Assembly (NCBI GenBank): GCA_035235625.1
Contig: CP141148.1
Coordinates: forward strand, 12,175,659 to 12,239,658
From: Saururus chinensis
Taxonomy: Eukaryota > Streptophyta > Magnoliopsida > Piperales > Saururaceae
DNA length: 64,000 nt
Direction: 5' to 3'
Under the pieces are notes generated by a model. It did not search any database. It was not told the DNA's origin and saw only the letters and a list, made by a program, of their open reading frames with translations. A program made the translations under genes and the position numbers. Shown here piece by piece: positions 33,897 to 46,393 of the stretch (the first letter of the stretch is position 1; each line of letters starts with the position of its first letter).

Positions 33897-35891
33897 AGAT
33901 GGATAACAGATGAGGACCAATGGGGGAGTTGGTGGATGGGTTCTTGGGGCGCATCTACACTTTGTTGATTCTGGGACGAAGGATGGAGTCCTAGTGAACT
34001 GGCTTAAGGCATGCCTTCCTTCCATTATATCCGAGGAGCAGGGTACCTTTATCTGTAATAGACTTATCACAGATAACGTGGGCATCGCATATGAGACTAT
34101 TCATTCCATGGGCCAGAAGAGGGGAGGTGCTCGGGAACACATGGTAGTGAAACTTGACATGAGTAAAGTGTATGAGCGAATTGAGTGGGAGTATCTTGAG
34201 GATGTAGTGGCTATAATGGGGTTTGCAGCTCCATGGGTGAGGATCATAAGGTCTTGTGCCTCGATGGTCTCCTACTGGATTCTCCTTAATGGGAGACCCA
34301 TGGTGGGGTTTGTTCCTACCAAGGGTCTTTGACAGGAGGACCCCCTCTCCTAGTACCTCTTCCTCTTGTATGCGGAAGGTCTGTCGGAGATTATGCGGAG
34401 TGCAGTAGTTGGCGGGTGTCTACAGAGTTTCATGACAGTTGGGGGACCTAGAATCTCTCATTTCCATTTTACATATGCTTGTAACATTTTCAGGAAAGTG
34501 TGCCCCTAGGAGTGCAAGAGAATCTTTGACATTCTTAAAGTCTATGAGGAAGCTTTGGGTTAGGTGGTCAATATCAAAAAGACCCCTTTCTTCTTCAATC
34601 CCAACATGTGCCCTCTCGTCAAGGAAGAGATCCTAGGATGGCTTGGTTTGGGTGAGGTTACGTCCCACGAGATGTACCTGAGGCTCCAGGCGTGCTTGGG
34701 GAAGTCTAAGGGAATGGCCTTTGCTTCCCTTTAAGACAGAGTTTGGAAGGAGGGTAGAGAGAAAATTTTCACTTGCTAGGGGGAAAGAGAACCTCCTCAA
34801 ATTGGTGGGTAAAGCCATCTCCACTTATGCCATGAGCATGTTTCTTCTTCCTTAGTCCACCACAAGGGCGATAACGGTGAGTGAGGAATTTTTGGTGGGG
34901 TCAGAAAGAGAAGGAGAGGAGGTTGGCTTGGATTGGATGAGACAAAAACCTTCCTTTAGGCCTCGCCGAGGAAGGTTATGTCTTACCTTTTGGCATAATA
35001 GTTTGGTGGCTAAGCCAATGGTGGAGTCGGTGTGTAGGTGGACTCTAGGGACGGCGAGTATATGAAGATTTGGCACATGCAACGGAAGACCAAAGTTGTG
35101 GAGATCTATTTGGAGACCAAACTTGCCCTCAAAAATCAAAGTATGAGTTTGGGGAATAGCAAAGGATATCCTAACAGTTTGAATTTGGCTAGGCATCTTG
35201 GAGTCCGGCTTCTCCGTGTCCGGTGTGTGGTAGGTATTATGAATCCACAGTTCATGCTTTTTGGAGCTGTAGCGAGGTGACGAACTTATGGAGTCAGTGG
35301 CTATGGTTTCCTGAGGTGGAGAGGTCGCCAGGGATCAATCTGGTGGATGTTTTGGGCCTGGTTTCAGCCAGTTCAGACGGAGAGGAGTGGATTAAGTTTT
35401 TAGCGACAGGCATGGCTGATCTGGTACATGCAAAATGTTTTAGTTGCAGGATCCCCCCTTATGGATTTAAAGATCACAACTTTGAAGGTGGAGGAGCTTC
35501 TGTTTGACTGGAAAGTGGGCATCAATCCATCATATTTCCTTCCCCTTCCTCCCCGGCAATTTCGATGGGGCCTCTTTTCTCCAGCCCATGGAAGTTGGGC
35601 GCGGGCATTGCTATCACAACTCGTATGGTTAGGTTCTGATGTGTGTCTCAGTTCCGGGGCCAGCCATGGCCTCGACATTGAAAGTGGAGGGACGTCGTCA
35701 GCAGGTGGAGTCATGATTTTCTTCCCATGGGCCTCGGCTCTTGTTGTGGATAGGGGGGGCAGTGACTTCTCACTGATTTTTTTTCTCTACCGTGGTTGTT
35801 GCTTTGTCCGTGAGGTTGTTATTTGATCATTTTTTTTTTTATGTTGTTGTTCGGTTGGGGCGTCGGCCATGTTTTCCATTAAAAAAAAAAA
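33897..35891 (+). mobile_element. 5'-truncated L1-type LINE inserted in NLR 3
   Basis: Carries non-LTR reverse-transcriptase sequence (33960-34332, including KLDMSKVYERIEW, typical of plant L1 RT; downstream catalytic region disrupted) and near 35210-35280 a zf-RVT-like CGRYYESTVHAFWSC. It ends with an A-run at 35881-35891. The endonuclease domain is missing and the frame is broken in several places. NLR sequence lies on both sides (DALRPHP block to the left, TCAAAATTTCCAAGC block to the right). Confidence 0.88.
35881..35891 (+). other. poly(A) tail of the LINE
   Basis: Eleven A residues end the element in the same orientation as the RT, as expected for target-primed reverse transcription. 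Confidence 0.8.
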
Positions 35892-35892
35892 C

Positions 35893-35962
35893 AAGCTCAA
35901 AATTTCCAAGCCGGGCGGGAGAACTGTATGAAAATACTAGCTTTGGGCAACTTGCTAACTAG
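35893..35962 (+). pseudogene. NLR 3 fragment right of the LINE
   Basis: AAGCTCAAAATTTCCAAGCC and CTTTGGGCAACTTGC match NLR 1 at about 16151-16260 with a gap. About 30 bp of NLR sequence between the two sides of the LINE are missing. Homology ends near 35962. Confidence 0.7.
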
Positions 35963-36286
35963 GACTGCTAATAGAAAGCTTCGGTTATAGTATCTTATTC
36001 TATTGCCATAATAATTTCTTAAATTTTTATTAATAATTATTTTATTAAGTAAATAATATATATATGTTTATAACCATTTTTTTCACTAATAATCGGTTGA
36101 TTAATTAAATAATTATTATCTATTACAATTTTTTAATGTGATCGAAAAAGTTAAAATAAATATTTTTTATTTACTTAATTTGATATTACGAAGGTAGAAA
36201 ACTAACATCATTATTACTGCTATTTATAGTTATTACAAATAAATTATATTAATTAAACATAAAATATAAATAGATACATATATTAG

Positions 36287-36291
<5 letters not shown>
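35963..36291. other. AT-rich spacer
   Basis: Very AT-rich, non-coding, no recognised feature. Confidence 0.5.

Positions 36292-36379
<88 letters not shown>
36292..36379. repeat. (AT)n microsatellite
   Basis: About 43 uninterrupted AT units. Confidence 0.95.
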
Positions 36380-36382
<3 letters not shown>

Positions 36383-36996
36383 AAACTACTTATTTTCTAT
36401 CATATGAGTCCAGTTCTAAGACACCCTTCTATTGCTTATTTCAAAAGAATTCCAAACATGAGAAGAATAATATTTGTCTTCTCATAGCCAATTGTCTTCA
36501 AAAGTGTATTGTAGGAAAAAATGTGTCTTGGTTTTATTAGCCCAAATTTAAGCTTTGATTTGAACTAACTTGAGTCTAACCTCAAGCAGAATATAGTTGA
36601 CTCAGTAATCCTACTTAAAACCCATCAATCATTTCCTTGCACAAACACTCTATAAGTTTAATTATCAAAAATAAAAAAGACTCATATGTTTAAGTTATTA
36701 AATCAAAATTTAAATTAACTTGAGGTTGCAAAAATATTTTGTAAAAAGTGTCTATATAGCTTGTTAAGATTTTAGTACATATGATTAAAGAGATAAATTG
36801 TAACCTAATGAGACCAACAAAATTAGGCCAAGCACTCAAATGGAAAACATCGAATAGGAGTGAGTTTAAGAGAATATAAAATATAAATTACAAATGGATA
36901 TTTTTTTATAAAAAAATGTAGTTTGATATGAAATGCTAGAAAGAGAAATTCATCTACTAAGTAGTAGTTTGTAACAATTATAAAAAATGGTTGTAA
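36380..36996. other. spacer left of CACTA 2
   Basis: AT-rich sequence without a recognisable gene. The 76-codon minus frame (36823-37053) runs into the transposon end and is not credible. Confidence 0.5.
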
Positions 36997-37009
36997 CACT
37001 ACAACAAAA

Positions 37010-37470
37010 TGTATCATTAGCGATACTTTTATTAGCGACGCAAATCTAAGCATCGCAAAATAATAACTATTAGCGATGCTTTTTATTAAGCGTAGCTAAT
37101 AGTTATATAATTAGTGATGCATATTATAAAGCATCGCTATTACTAAAATTATTAGCGATGCTTAATAAAAATTGTCGCTAATATATATTAGCGATGCTTA
37201 CAACAAACGTCGCTAAAAGATATTTATTTAAAAAAAATTATTACTATTAGCGATGCTTTATCAAAAGTGTCGGTAGTAGTTTTTATAATAGTGACACTTA
37301 TTAGCAAGCATCGCTGATAGTTATGCTACTAGCGACGCCTTTATTAAGCATTGCTAATAGTAATGAATTTAAAATAAGAAATTAAATTTTTAGAACTATT
37401 AACGACACTTTTAAACAAGCGTCGCAAATAACTTTGATACTAGCGAGCTTATAAATAAGCATCGCTATTA
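37010..37470. repeat. left TAGCGATG/TAGCGACG motif array of CACTA 2
   Basis: Alternating TAGCGATGC and GCATCGCTA-type motifs, often as inverted pairs. Confidence 0.85.
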
Positions 37471-37704
37471 GTTTTATAAATAAATTTTATTTAATAAGTA
37501 AGTATAAAATAAATCTTAAAAAAATTAAAATAAAGTTCTTAATTATAATATATTTTATTTAACACTTACTATTTGTATATATAATAAATAAATATTAAAT
37601 TTTTAATAAAATATAGTGTCAATAATAGATTAAATAGTCACTATTTATATATAATATATTTTATTTTTTAAATTTTTTTATTAATTTTAAAATATAATTT
37701 ATAA

Positions 37705-37915
37705 TAAAAGAAAGAGAGTGCAAAGAGTAAGAGAGAGGAGAGAGCGAAGAAAAGAGGAGGTGAGAGATGGTAGAGAGGAGGAGAGAGAGAGGATGAGGAG
37801 AGAGAGGGAGAAGAGTGAGGAGAGAGAGATAGAGGGAGGAGAAGGAGAGAAGGAGGGAGGAGAGAGAGAGGGTGAGGAGAGAGAGTATGTGTTATGCATG
37901 AGAGAGGAGAGGGAG
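37705..37915 (+). repeat. GA-rich polypurine array, CACTA 2, first
   Basis: Plus-strand purine tract of GAGAGAGGA-like words, matching the arrays of CACTA 1 in position and composition. Confidence 0.85.
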
Positions 37916-38169
37916 ACTAATTTAATTTTAAATTTTTTTATAAATTATTATATTTGAAAATAATAAAATAATAAAATAAATATTATTAGCGACGAATATG
38001 AATATGCATCACTAATAGATAGGGTATTTGCGACACATAACTATATGTGTCGCTAAAACCTAGTCCATTAGCGATAAATATTGCTATGCGTCGCTAATAA
38101 TAGTTTTTATATAATTTTTTATTTAAAAAATAAATTTATAAAAATAAAAAATCATAAAAAATTTAAATA

Positions 38170-38465
38170 AGAGGAGAGATAGTGTAGATTGAGGAAAGAG
38201 AAAGAGAGGAGAGGGAGTGAGAGAGAGGGAGAGGGAGGAGAGGGAGGAGAGAGAGGAGAGAGAAAGGGAGGAGAGAGAGGAGAGTGAAAGAGAGGAGAGA
38301 GAGGAGAGAGGAAAGGGGGACAGAGAGAGAGGAGAGATAGAGGAGAGAGAGGGTGTGAAGGAGGGAGGGAGAGAGAGGGAGAGGGAGGAGAGAGAGAGAG
38401 AGGGAGGGAGGGAGAGAGGAGAGAGGGAAGAGAGAAAGAGGAAGAAAGGGAGAGGAAAGAGACTG
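38170..38465 (+). repeat. GA-rich polypurine array, CACTA 2, second
   Basis: As above, preceded by AAATAAGAGGAGAGATAGTG, close to the lead-in at 9545 in CACTA 1. Confidence 0.85.
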
Positions 38466-38719
38466 TTGCGACGCATACATTATGTTTCGCTAATTACTAG
38501 TTTATTAGCGACGCCTACTATATGTGTCGCTAATGACTAGTGTATTAGCGACACATAATATCTACGTCGCTAGGCGTGAAATTTTTACCTCGCGGGCTAT
38601 TTTAGCCAGCAAGGTTTGGTTATTTAACACCCCCCCTCCTTGCCCCTCTCTCCTTCGGCTTTACTGTCCACCGCCAGCCACCTCTAGCTGCCATCTCCAT
38701 CGATGTCCTTTAGCCCTGG

Positions 38720-40663
38720 TGTAACACCCAACTTTTCTAATTACGTTTAGCCTTTAGGGTTAGAGGTAATTAGATAACCTTTAAATGAGTTTTAGAAGGT
38801 TTCAAAGGTTGAAACCTCCGTATATGAGTAGAGCTTGAAGAAACGAGCACAACGAATCAAAGAACGCATGAAATAGTGGTCGGAACTGAAAGTTACAACC
38901 TCGGGAAATGTGCAATAAGGTAGAACCCACTTGAAAAGAGCACAATATACTTCTTTAAGTGGGTTATTATCGAATGTCTCATCAATACGAGTGCAACGGT
39001 ACCAAGAACGTGTGAATCCGAATATGGGGTTAGAAGTTGCGTGCGTTTCAAGATTTGTTTAAAAAAAGAAAAAGAAAACGGTGAGACACGTGTCGCGGGG
39101 AAGACGTGCATGCTGCAGCGCGCATGACTGCCTCGGTGTGACGCGCACCAGCAAAACCACAGGCATGTCAAAACGAAGTGTGTTGAGATCAGCGGGCGCC
39201 GCGGTTTCGGCATGCCAAGGTCTATTTACTACCGGTTTTTCACAGCAAGACTTCATTTCCTCCGTTTTTTAGCGTTCTAAGTCCGATTAAGGCCATTCAA
39301 GATACATTCTTAAGTAAGTCAAGTATGTTCTATGCAATGGAGGGTTCCTTTCTTCGAGTTGGAGATCGTATTAGGACAAAATGCCCCAAGAGATGGAGAG
39401 GTCTTGCCCGTTGTCCTCAAGCACCGACAAACTTCTTTTTTCTGTTTATGAGCATCTTAACTCCAATTTAGTCTGTTCAAGAGGCATTCTTGACTAAATA
39501 GTATGTGTTCTATGCAATGGAGGGGTCTGTTCTCTAAGTTTACGACCGTATGAGAGAGAAACCTCCCAATGAAAGAAGAAGCCCTGCTTGTCATCCCCAA
39601 GCACCGAAGAAAGAAAAATGGTCCAAGAGCAAGAGGGGATTCTATCCACAGTTGCCGAGCCACAACAAGAAAAGTGGTCTAAAGTAGGGGAGGCTCTACC
39701 CTCTACTGAAGGGCCACGATGCGTAATGAACATCCCCGAGTAGGGGAGGTTCTGTTAGCCACCCACGGGCACAGAAAACAAGACGAGTCTCCTAGAAGAG
39801 GAGCGTTTGTGCATCGTATTTCGGTGCAAGACGAGAAATGTATAGATGCTAGAGGGGGCTCTGTCTATTGCCTCTGGATCCGAAGGGGAGGAAGCCCAAA
39901 AGGAACGAGCAACCACGAATGCCGCTACCTTGCAAGACATCAGGGGAGTAAGTGTTGCTAACCTCCTATTTAAATTATAGAGCTACATGTGCTAAATTAG
40001 GATGTGTGCTATGTCATGATCCTTTGTGTTCTAATATGCTATACTTTGATGTGACCTGTTTATGTTCTATCTCGTTCTATGGTATAGCAAAATGTGTGGT
40101 GTGTGTTTGTCCTTCTCGGCTCAGTGATAGAGCAAGACGTATGTAATGTTCGGTCTCGGCTGAGTGATAGAGCGAGACATATGAATGTGATTGATTCCGC
40201 TCAGTGGTAGAGCAAGATGTACGATTTCGTTGATTTATTAACTTCTAATAGATTATAAATTTTAGTATGATTTCGATTGAATATCAATATATACATATTT
40301 TAACGTATATGATTTTGTGCTTCTTGATGTATGTAATAGCTGTTAGGCAGAACTACATTCGGATGCGATCATATTGAAATAATATACAATACGTACATAG
40401 GCAACCAACGGCAAGACAACATTGGCCCGATCCAAATTAATTATAATAATAAGTTTTATTCTTATTTTCACGCGACAAACTATGAAGCTTCATTGTGTGT
40501 ACATGATTGTTACAACCTAAGTCTACCTATAAGGAAGTCTTGAAGCTCCGTAGTGCATAGATGAACGTTGTACCTCTCGCACAAAGATGATGATTTCTGG
40601 CTTAAGGAAAGAAAATTTTTTATTAGAGATTTTGTGCGCCTCGGCTGGTGTCGGGGCGTTACA
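38720..40663 (+). mobile_element. solo LTR, family A, copy 2, nested in CACTA 2
   Basis: Runs from TGTAACACCC to GGGGCGTTACA, 1944 bp, similar along its length to 44454-46393 in the same orientation. The flanks (CCTGG, CCCGA) do not form a clear 5-bp repeat, so target duplication is unproven. It splits the C-rich central block of CACTA 2. Confidence 0.82.
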
Positions 40664-40920
40664 CCCGATCCCCCACTTCCACCCCCTCCCCTTTTCCCCA
40701 TCTCCCACCCCCCTGCGGCCACTGCCCATTCCCTCGGTCCTCCCTCTCCCACCCCCACCCCCGTGTAACAGAGAGCAAAAAGTCTTTCTCTCTATAACAA
40801 TAAGGGCGGGGGCGGGGAGAGAGACGGGGAGAGAGGAGTGGAGCAAGAGGGAGGAGTGGGGGGTTGGGCCGGATTCTGGTGGTTGCTAGAATCTGGCCAC
40901 CTCTTTCTTCTCTTTCATGC
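40664..40920. other. C-rich central block of CACTA 2, right part
   Basis: Pyrimidine-rich sequence followed by a GGCGGGGGCGGGGAGAGA-type purine segment, counterpart of 12050-12895 in CACTA 1. Open frames here are compositional. Confidence 0.6.
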
Positions 40921-40949
40921 ATGCCACCGGCGGTTTTTGTTTTAAAACA

Positions 40950-41425
40950 AATTTGGCTTTTAGTGACACATATCATTATGCATCGCTAATAATATCTTTT
41001 TTTACAATATTTTTTCTAGTAGCAACGCTTAACGAGCATTGCTACTAACTTTTCATTAGTGACATATTATTATGTGTCACTAATAATTTTTTTTAAAAAT
41101 TTATTCTTGAACATTACCAACACATTATGATGTGTCACGAGTATGCTTTTTAAATTTTTTTTTTCATATTATGAAATTTTTAGCGACGTATACTTATGCG
41201 TCCTTACTAGTAATCGCAAATAATTTAATATTATGGACACTTAATTATGTGTTGGAAAAGCAAAATCAGACTTTTAGTGACACTTTAAGGTAAGCATCGC
41301 TAATACGTAGTCACGATGGCAATTTTATCAATGCATTTAGTGACGCTTTGTATGTGTCGCTAATAACTATTAGCGATGCTTACAGTACCATTAACAACAT
41401 TTAACAACATCACTAATAGTCAATT
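40950..41425. repeat. right motif array of CACTA 2
   Basis: TAGTGACA/TAGCGACG-like motifs with their complements, more diverged than in CACTA 1. Confidence 0.75.
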
Positions 41426-41439
41426 TTGTGGTAGTGTAA

Positions 41440-41739
41440 GTAGTTAAATTTATTCAATAAATATTTAAGATTTAAATAAAATCTTTCGTTGAGTAAACCA
41501 CCATAGTATTTTGTAAAAGACTACAAACTAAGCTCTTTTGAAATTAAGTTATTTAAGATAATGAGTATATATATCTATAATTTTTAAATATGACAAATAG
41601 GTAACGGTAAATGGGTATAGAAGACTTTTTTTATTACTTTCTCTTTAGATAACTCTTAGATGAAATTAACTTCTTATTTACCCATTGAATAAATTTAATC
41701 ATATCATTGAACTTTTTAATGGTATAATACAAATAATAA
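41440..41739. other. spacer between CACTA 2 and the unit 2 spacer
   Basis: AT-rich and non-coding; no recognised feature. Confidence 0.5.
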
Positions 41740-41914
41740 AATATTTTTTTGTTATTTAGTGTATTCAATCCTATTGGGTCGCGTGCTCATGGAATGACCA
41801 TGTAGAAAAACTTGATTCGGCCCAGCGGAGCAGGCCAATTTAGATTGACCCAGTCATTCTTTCGGCTTGAGCCCACCTGGTTTTAACCTTCTAATAACAT
41901 GATCAATAATAACC

Positions 41915-42519
41915 AGGTCCAGCTTGATACAAATAGAGGCCTAAGGCAAGAAGTTTAAATTAAGCACTTTTATATTTTATATAAAAATAGTTGATATTTA
42001 TATAAAAATAGTTGTATAATTGATTAATTATTAGTATATAATTAATACTTTTATTCAACTTATTTTTGAGGTACATAATTATTTTTAAATTTTTTATATT
42101 AAATTTTACTAATAAAATAAATGAGGGAAAGAAAAGATTAGAGTTGCCCGCGTAAAAAGAAGAGATATATAAAACTAAAAACTGAGAAGGTAGAGAGATT
42201 TTCAAAAAAAATATTTTTTTGTTTAACCATAGGCATTAGGCAATGCTCTTTATATAGATATTTATCTTTAAGAGGGCTACTTTGATAAAGAATGGGATAA
42301 AATTAAGTCAAAAGTAAAAATAAGAAAAGAAAGAGCATGCATTAAATGAGGAATGGTCAAGGTGATTCTTGTAATAATATAGAAAAAAGATATAAAAATG
42401 TATTAATGAAGGAAAAACAGATGGCCTACAACTTGATGATTTGTTTATATATTGACATATCTTTTTGTGGTGAGGCAGTAGGCAATTGCCTTATTTGCCT
42501 AAGATATTGAGTCGGCCCT
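41915..42519. mobile_element. hAT-like MITE, target repeat AATAATAACC
   Basis: About 605 bp with ends AGGTCCAGCTTGATAC and (reverse complement) AGGGCCGACTCAATAT, followed inside by CCTAAGGCAA/CTTAGGCAA. The flanks are a direct repeat AATAATAACC (41905-41914 and 42520-42529); 8 bp of it would be the hAT target duplication. Units 1 (about 18811) and 3 (about 53570) read ATAATAACCCTATTGGG without interruption, i.e. an empty site. Confidence 0.85.
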
Positions 42520-42693
42520 AATAATAACCCTATTGGGTGAACCCACAACCCGGCTGAGACGGGCTGAGCGGGTCACATTGAAATAAAACAGATCATCACC
42601 CTCTTTAAGATGGAAGCATTTTTTATGCTCCCTATCGATAGTGAGCCTAGTGTAAGGAACACATAGGAGCCATTTATCAATGGCGCATATACT

Positions 42694-43515
42694 TGGCATG
42701 GGAAGTGGCCATTTGTGTGGTAGTCGCAAAGACAATAAACTAAGCAAGTCAGCCTTATTCATCAAGGTCATGGCTTTGTGTAATTTAACCAAGTGTCTAG
42801 CCTGTGAACCCATGTAATGAGCCCATCCGAAGTCGGACATTTGAATGTGTTGGGACCTTTCCCAAGCAAGCTAGCATGAGGGGGACACAGCCTTACGATG
42901 TACACATCCAACTTAGGCAACACAAACAATAGAACACTTCATTTCAACCAAGTACATGCAAGGGCTATACTTTCTAACAAGACCATAAGGTTGGACGATC
43001 GATGCTTGGATAGGAGAGCCCCATCTCAGCCAACGGGGCTCCTAGCATGATGGCCTGTAAACCAACCAACCTTCCTTGGTTCTAAAAACCAGCTACAAGG
43101 TTATGCATTATACCAACAACGTATACATTTTAGCTCAACTAGTCCACTCTATATAGCATAAGAGATTTGTTTTATATTGTTGGAATGATAGCCAAAGTGG
43201 TAATATGAGTATAGTGCTTTGAAAGTTTACCAAATGACCCTATAACACTTTGCAAGACTCTCCAACGCTATCTAGGGGGAGAAGACATGTTAAAACTCTA
43301 AATAACAAGCTAGCCAACCAAGTGTCCTAATATGGCCAACTATGTGTACACATCATTGCGTGCATTTCATACAACATTGTGCAATGTTGCAGGCCTTCCC
43401 AACAATGCATACATACATGGTGAGAAACATTGCGGACAATTCCCACAACGCATGCAAACCAAGTATGCACTACCCAACACATGTTACAAGTAGTACACTT
43501 CACTGCTACATGACA
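42694..43515 (-). mobile_element. LTR remnant of family B, unit 2 copy
   Basis: Counterpart of 18976-19788, from TGGCATGGG to ACATGACA, followed by the same polypurine tract (43516-43527, minus). Confidence 0.65.
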
Positions 43516-43527
43516 CTCTCCCCCACT

Positions 43528-44453
43528 TGATTTGTTGATGCCCTCATCGACACTTTGCCTCTAGTTAGTCTTACTCTTGTCTCCGACTGTGGAACTTGAT
43601 TGCGACAAATGTCTTACTTCTTTTTATGACACTTAAAAGATTTTCACACCACAGCTTGGATAATTCTACAAATTACATGCTTTGGCATCACCAACTTCAA
43701 CCCATTGCACTCTTGCCTCGGTTAAGCCATTGAATGATGAATATTTTTTGCTAAATATGCCTTGCCAACACCATAAAAGGCAAAGCACTATGCCATAAAG
43801 GTTGCTTGGATAAGAAAGTGCACTCAACTGCTTCATGTTAGTTAGTGTTGTATATTGATTGGGAAAAGATATAAACCAAATGATGCCCAACTTCCCCTCC
43901 TGAAGATGGTCTTGCACTTGAGACACTTGCGATTTTTCCTACACTTCACCCACACCTTGTAGCTGCCACCAACAAGGTTACACCATGACGTTTGACTTTA
44001 ACACTCTTGTCTTCTCCTAATAATCTAGTGTCACTCCACTTATACCAAAGTTCATTTTTGTACTGTAGTGCTAGCCGTGGACAAGATCTTCACAAACCAA
44101 GAGTATAGTAGAACAATGTTCTCATTGTGTCCAATAACTTATGGTCCCCACCACTTACAAAGTTCATGGCATTCTGATTGAGTCAAAGTTCTTCTGGTGA
44201 TCCCCTCTAGAGGTCTACTCCACCCTAGGAATAACAACTTTGCTTAAGCTTCATATTACCACTATGGTCATCAAATTACTACACTTCTCTTGATGCAACA
44301 CTCCATTTATGTCTCTTGCCCACTAACAAATGAGGGCTACTTCTATTATCTAGTTAAACCGTTGCTTAGAACTAGCAAAGTACCATGGGTGCCCCCTTGA
44401 GAGTACTTCAGTACCCTTACACAAGTCACACTATCAGTAGGGAGCAAAGAAAA
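43528..44453 (-). other. presumed internal remnant of family B, unit 2
   Basis: Counterpart of 19801-20726, with the best open frame of the three (43666-43926, minus) but no recognisable domain. Confidence 0.35.
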
Positions 44454-46393
44454 TGTAATACCCCGCCTTTTCAAATACAACTAACCGAGGGGGTTAGAGG
44501 CAATTAGTAATTTTTTTAATAAAAAATAGACTGTTTCAAAGGTTGAAACCTCCGTATTTGAGTAGAGCTCAAAATAACGAGCTTAACAAATCAAAGAATG
44601 GGCAAAACGGAGGTCGGGACCGAAAGTTATGACCTTTGAGAAGCATAGAAAATAGGTGGGGCCCACTTAGAAATAGCATGATATATTTCTTTAAGTGGGT
44701 TATTATCGTAGGGCTCATCGATGCGAGTCCAACAGTACATAGAACGCACAAATCCGAATCCAGGGTAGGAAGTTACGTGTATTTGAAGATTTGTTTTAAA
44801 AGAAAAAAAAGAAAAGAAAATAGTGCAATGGACGCGTGCCCGGCACGCACGACCGCAGCACACATAATGCGGGCTATGACCCACAGTCGCCATGTGTGTG
44901 GGGTGCATGAACTGGCAGGCACCACCGTTTTTGGCAGCGCCTCAGTTCAGCACGGCATGGCGCCGCGGTTTCTGGGAGCTATGGTTTTGAAATGGCGGCT
45001 CGGGGGGCGGGGGGGCTATAAATACCCCATTTCAGTCATTTTTCAAGCAGATTTTCTTTTCCCCCATTTCAGACCGTCTAAGAGGCGTTATTAAGTAAAT
45101 TGAGCGTGCTCTACAGAATGGAGTGGTCCTTTCTTTGATTTGGAGACCGTATAAGGAGGAAACGCCCCAAAGCAAGGAGAGGTCCTACCCGTTGTCCTCG
45201 AGCACTGACAAATTTTGTTTTCTTTGTTTTTTAGCATCCTAGCTCCGATTTAGTCCATCCAAGAGGCATTCTTGACTAAATCGAGTGTGCTCTTCGCAAT
45301 GGAGGGGTTCATTTTCTAAGTTGCCAATTGTATGAGGAGGAAATGCCCGAAGACTAGAAAAGGCCTTGCCTATCATCTTCAAGCACCGGAGTAAGAAAAA
45401 AGGGCTAGGAGCAAGACGGGGTTCTATCCGAAGTTGTTGGGCCACAACCAGAGAAGTAATCCAGAGTAGGGGTGACTCTGTCTTCCACTGAAGAGCCATG
45501 ATGTGTGTGGAACATCCCCAAGTAGGGGAGGTTCTGTATGTCGCCCACTGGCACGAAAAATGAGAAGAGTCTCCGGTAAGGAGAACGTTTGTAGGTAGTC
45601 TTTTAGTGCAAAATGAGGAACGTATGGAGGCTAGAGAAAGCTCCGTCTACTGCATTTGGATCCTAATGGGAGGACACCAAGAATGAACGAGCAACTCCAA
45701 ATACCGTTACCTTATGAGACATGAGGGGAGTAGGTATTTCTGACATCCAGTTTAAATTATAGAGCTGCATGTGCTAAATTAGGATGTGTGCTATGCTATG
45801 ATCCTTTGTGCTCTAATCTGCTATGCTTTGATGTGGCATGTTTATGTTCCATCTTGCTCTAGGGTAGAGCAAGATGTGTCATGTGTGTGTTCGGTCTCGG
45901 CTCAATGATAGAGTAAGACGTGTGTATGTGGTTTTGATCCCGATTTCGTTGACTTATTGACTTACGCTTGACTCCAATATATGACCAATTTTTTAATAAC
46001 TCCGATTAAATATCAGTATATACATATTTTGACGTATATAATTTTGTAACGCTTGTTGTATGTATTAGCCGTTAGGTAGAACTACGTTTGGATCTGATCG
46101 TATTAGAATAATATCCAATATGTACGTAGGCAACCAACGACAAGGCAATGTTGGCTCGATCTAAATTAATTATAAATATATGTTTTATTCTATTTTAAAT
46201 GCGACGAACTATGAAGCTTTGTTGTGTGTATATATCTGTTATAACCTAAGTCTACGTATAGGGAAGCCTTGAAGCTTCGTAGTACGTAGACGAATATTGT
46301 ACATCTTGCACATAAACAATGATTCCTGGCTTAAGAAATGATAAAATTTTCTATTAATGATTTTATGGGCCCGGCTTGGGTCGGGTCATTACA
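44454..46393 (+). mobile_element. solo LTR, family A, copy 3, TSD GAAAA
   Basis: Runs from TGTAATACCCC to GGGTCATTACA, 1940 bp, with the perfect 5-bp target duplication GAAAA (44449-44453 and 46394-46398). Units 1 and 3 carry GAAAATGTTT as a single copy (20727 and 55584), so both are empty sites. A TATA box (TATAAATA, 45017-45024) about 560 bp inside fits the U3/R boundary and sets the orientation. Confidence 0.95.
45017..45024 (+). promoter_or_regulatory. TATA box of the family A LTR
   Basis: TATAAATACCCC in a G-rich setting, the only strong TATA match in the LTR, at the expected U3 end. Confidence 0.6.

Larger units (their letters stand above)
36997..41436. mobile_element. non-autonomous CACTA transposon 2, TSD TAA
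   Basis: The left end CACTACAACAAAA and the right end (TTTTGTGGTAGTG) are inverted repeats, flanked by TAA on both sides (36994-36996 and 41437-41439). The architecture is that of CACTA 1 in the same orientation: TAGCGATG/TAGCGACG arrays, GA-rich arrays, a C-rich central block and a right motif array. Without the solo LTR nested at 38720-40663 it would be about 2.5 kb, so CACTA 1 is longer mainly through extra GA-array units and a larger GC-rich block. No transposase is visible. Its motifs are more diverged than those of CACTA 1, suggesting greater age. Confidence 0.92.
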
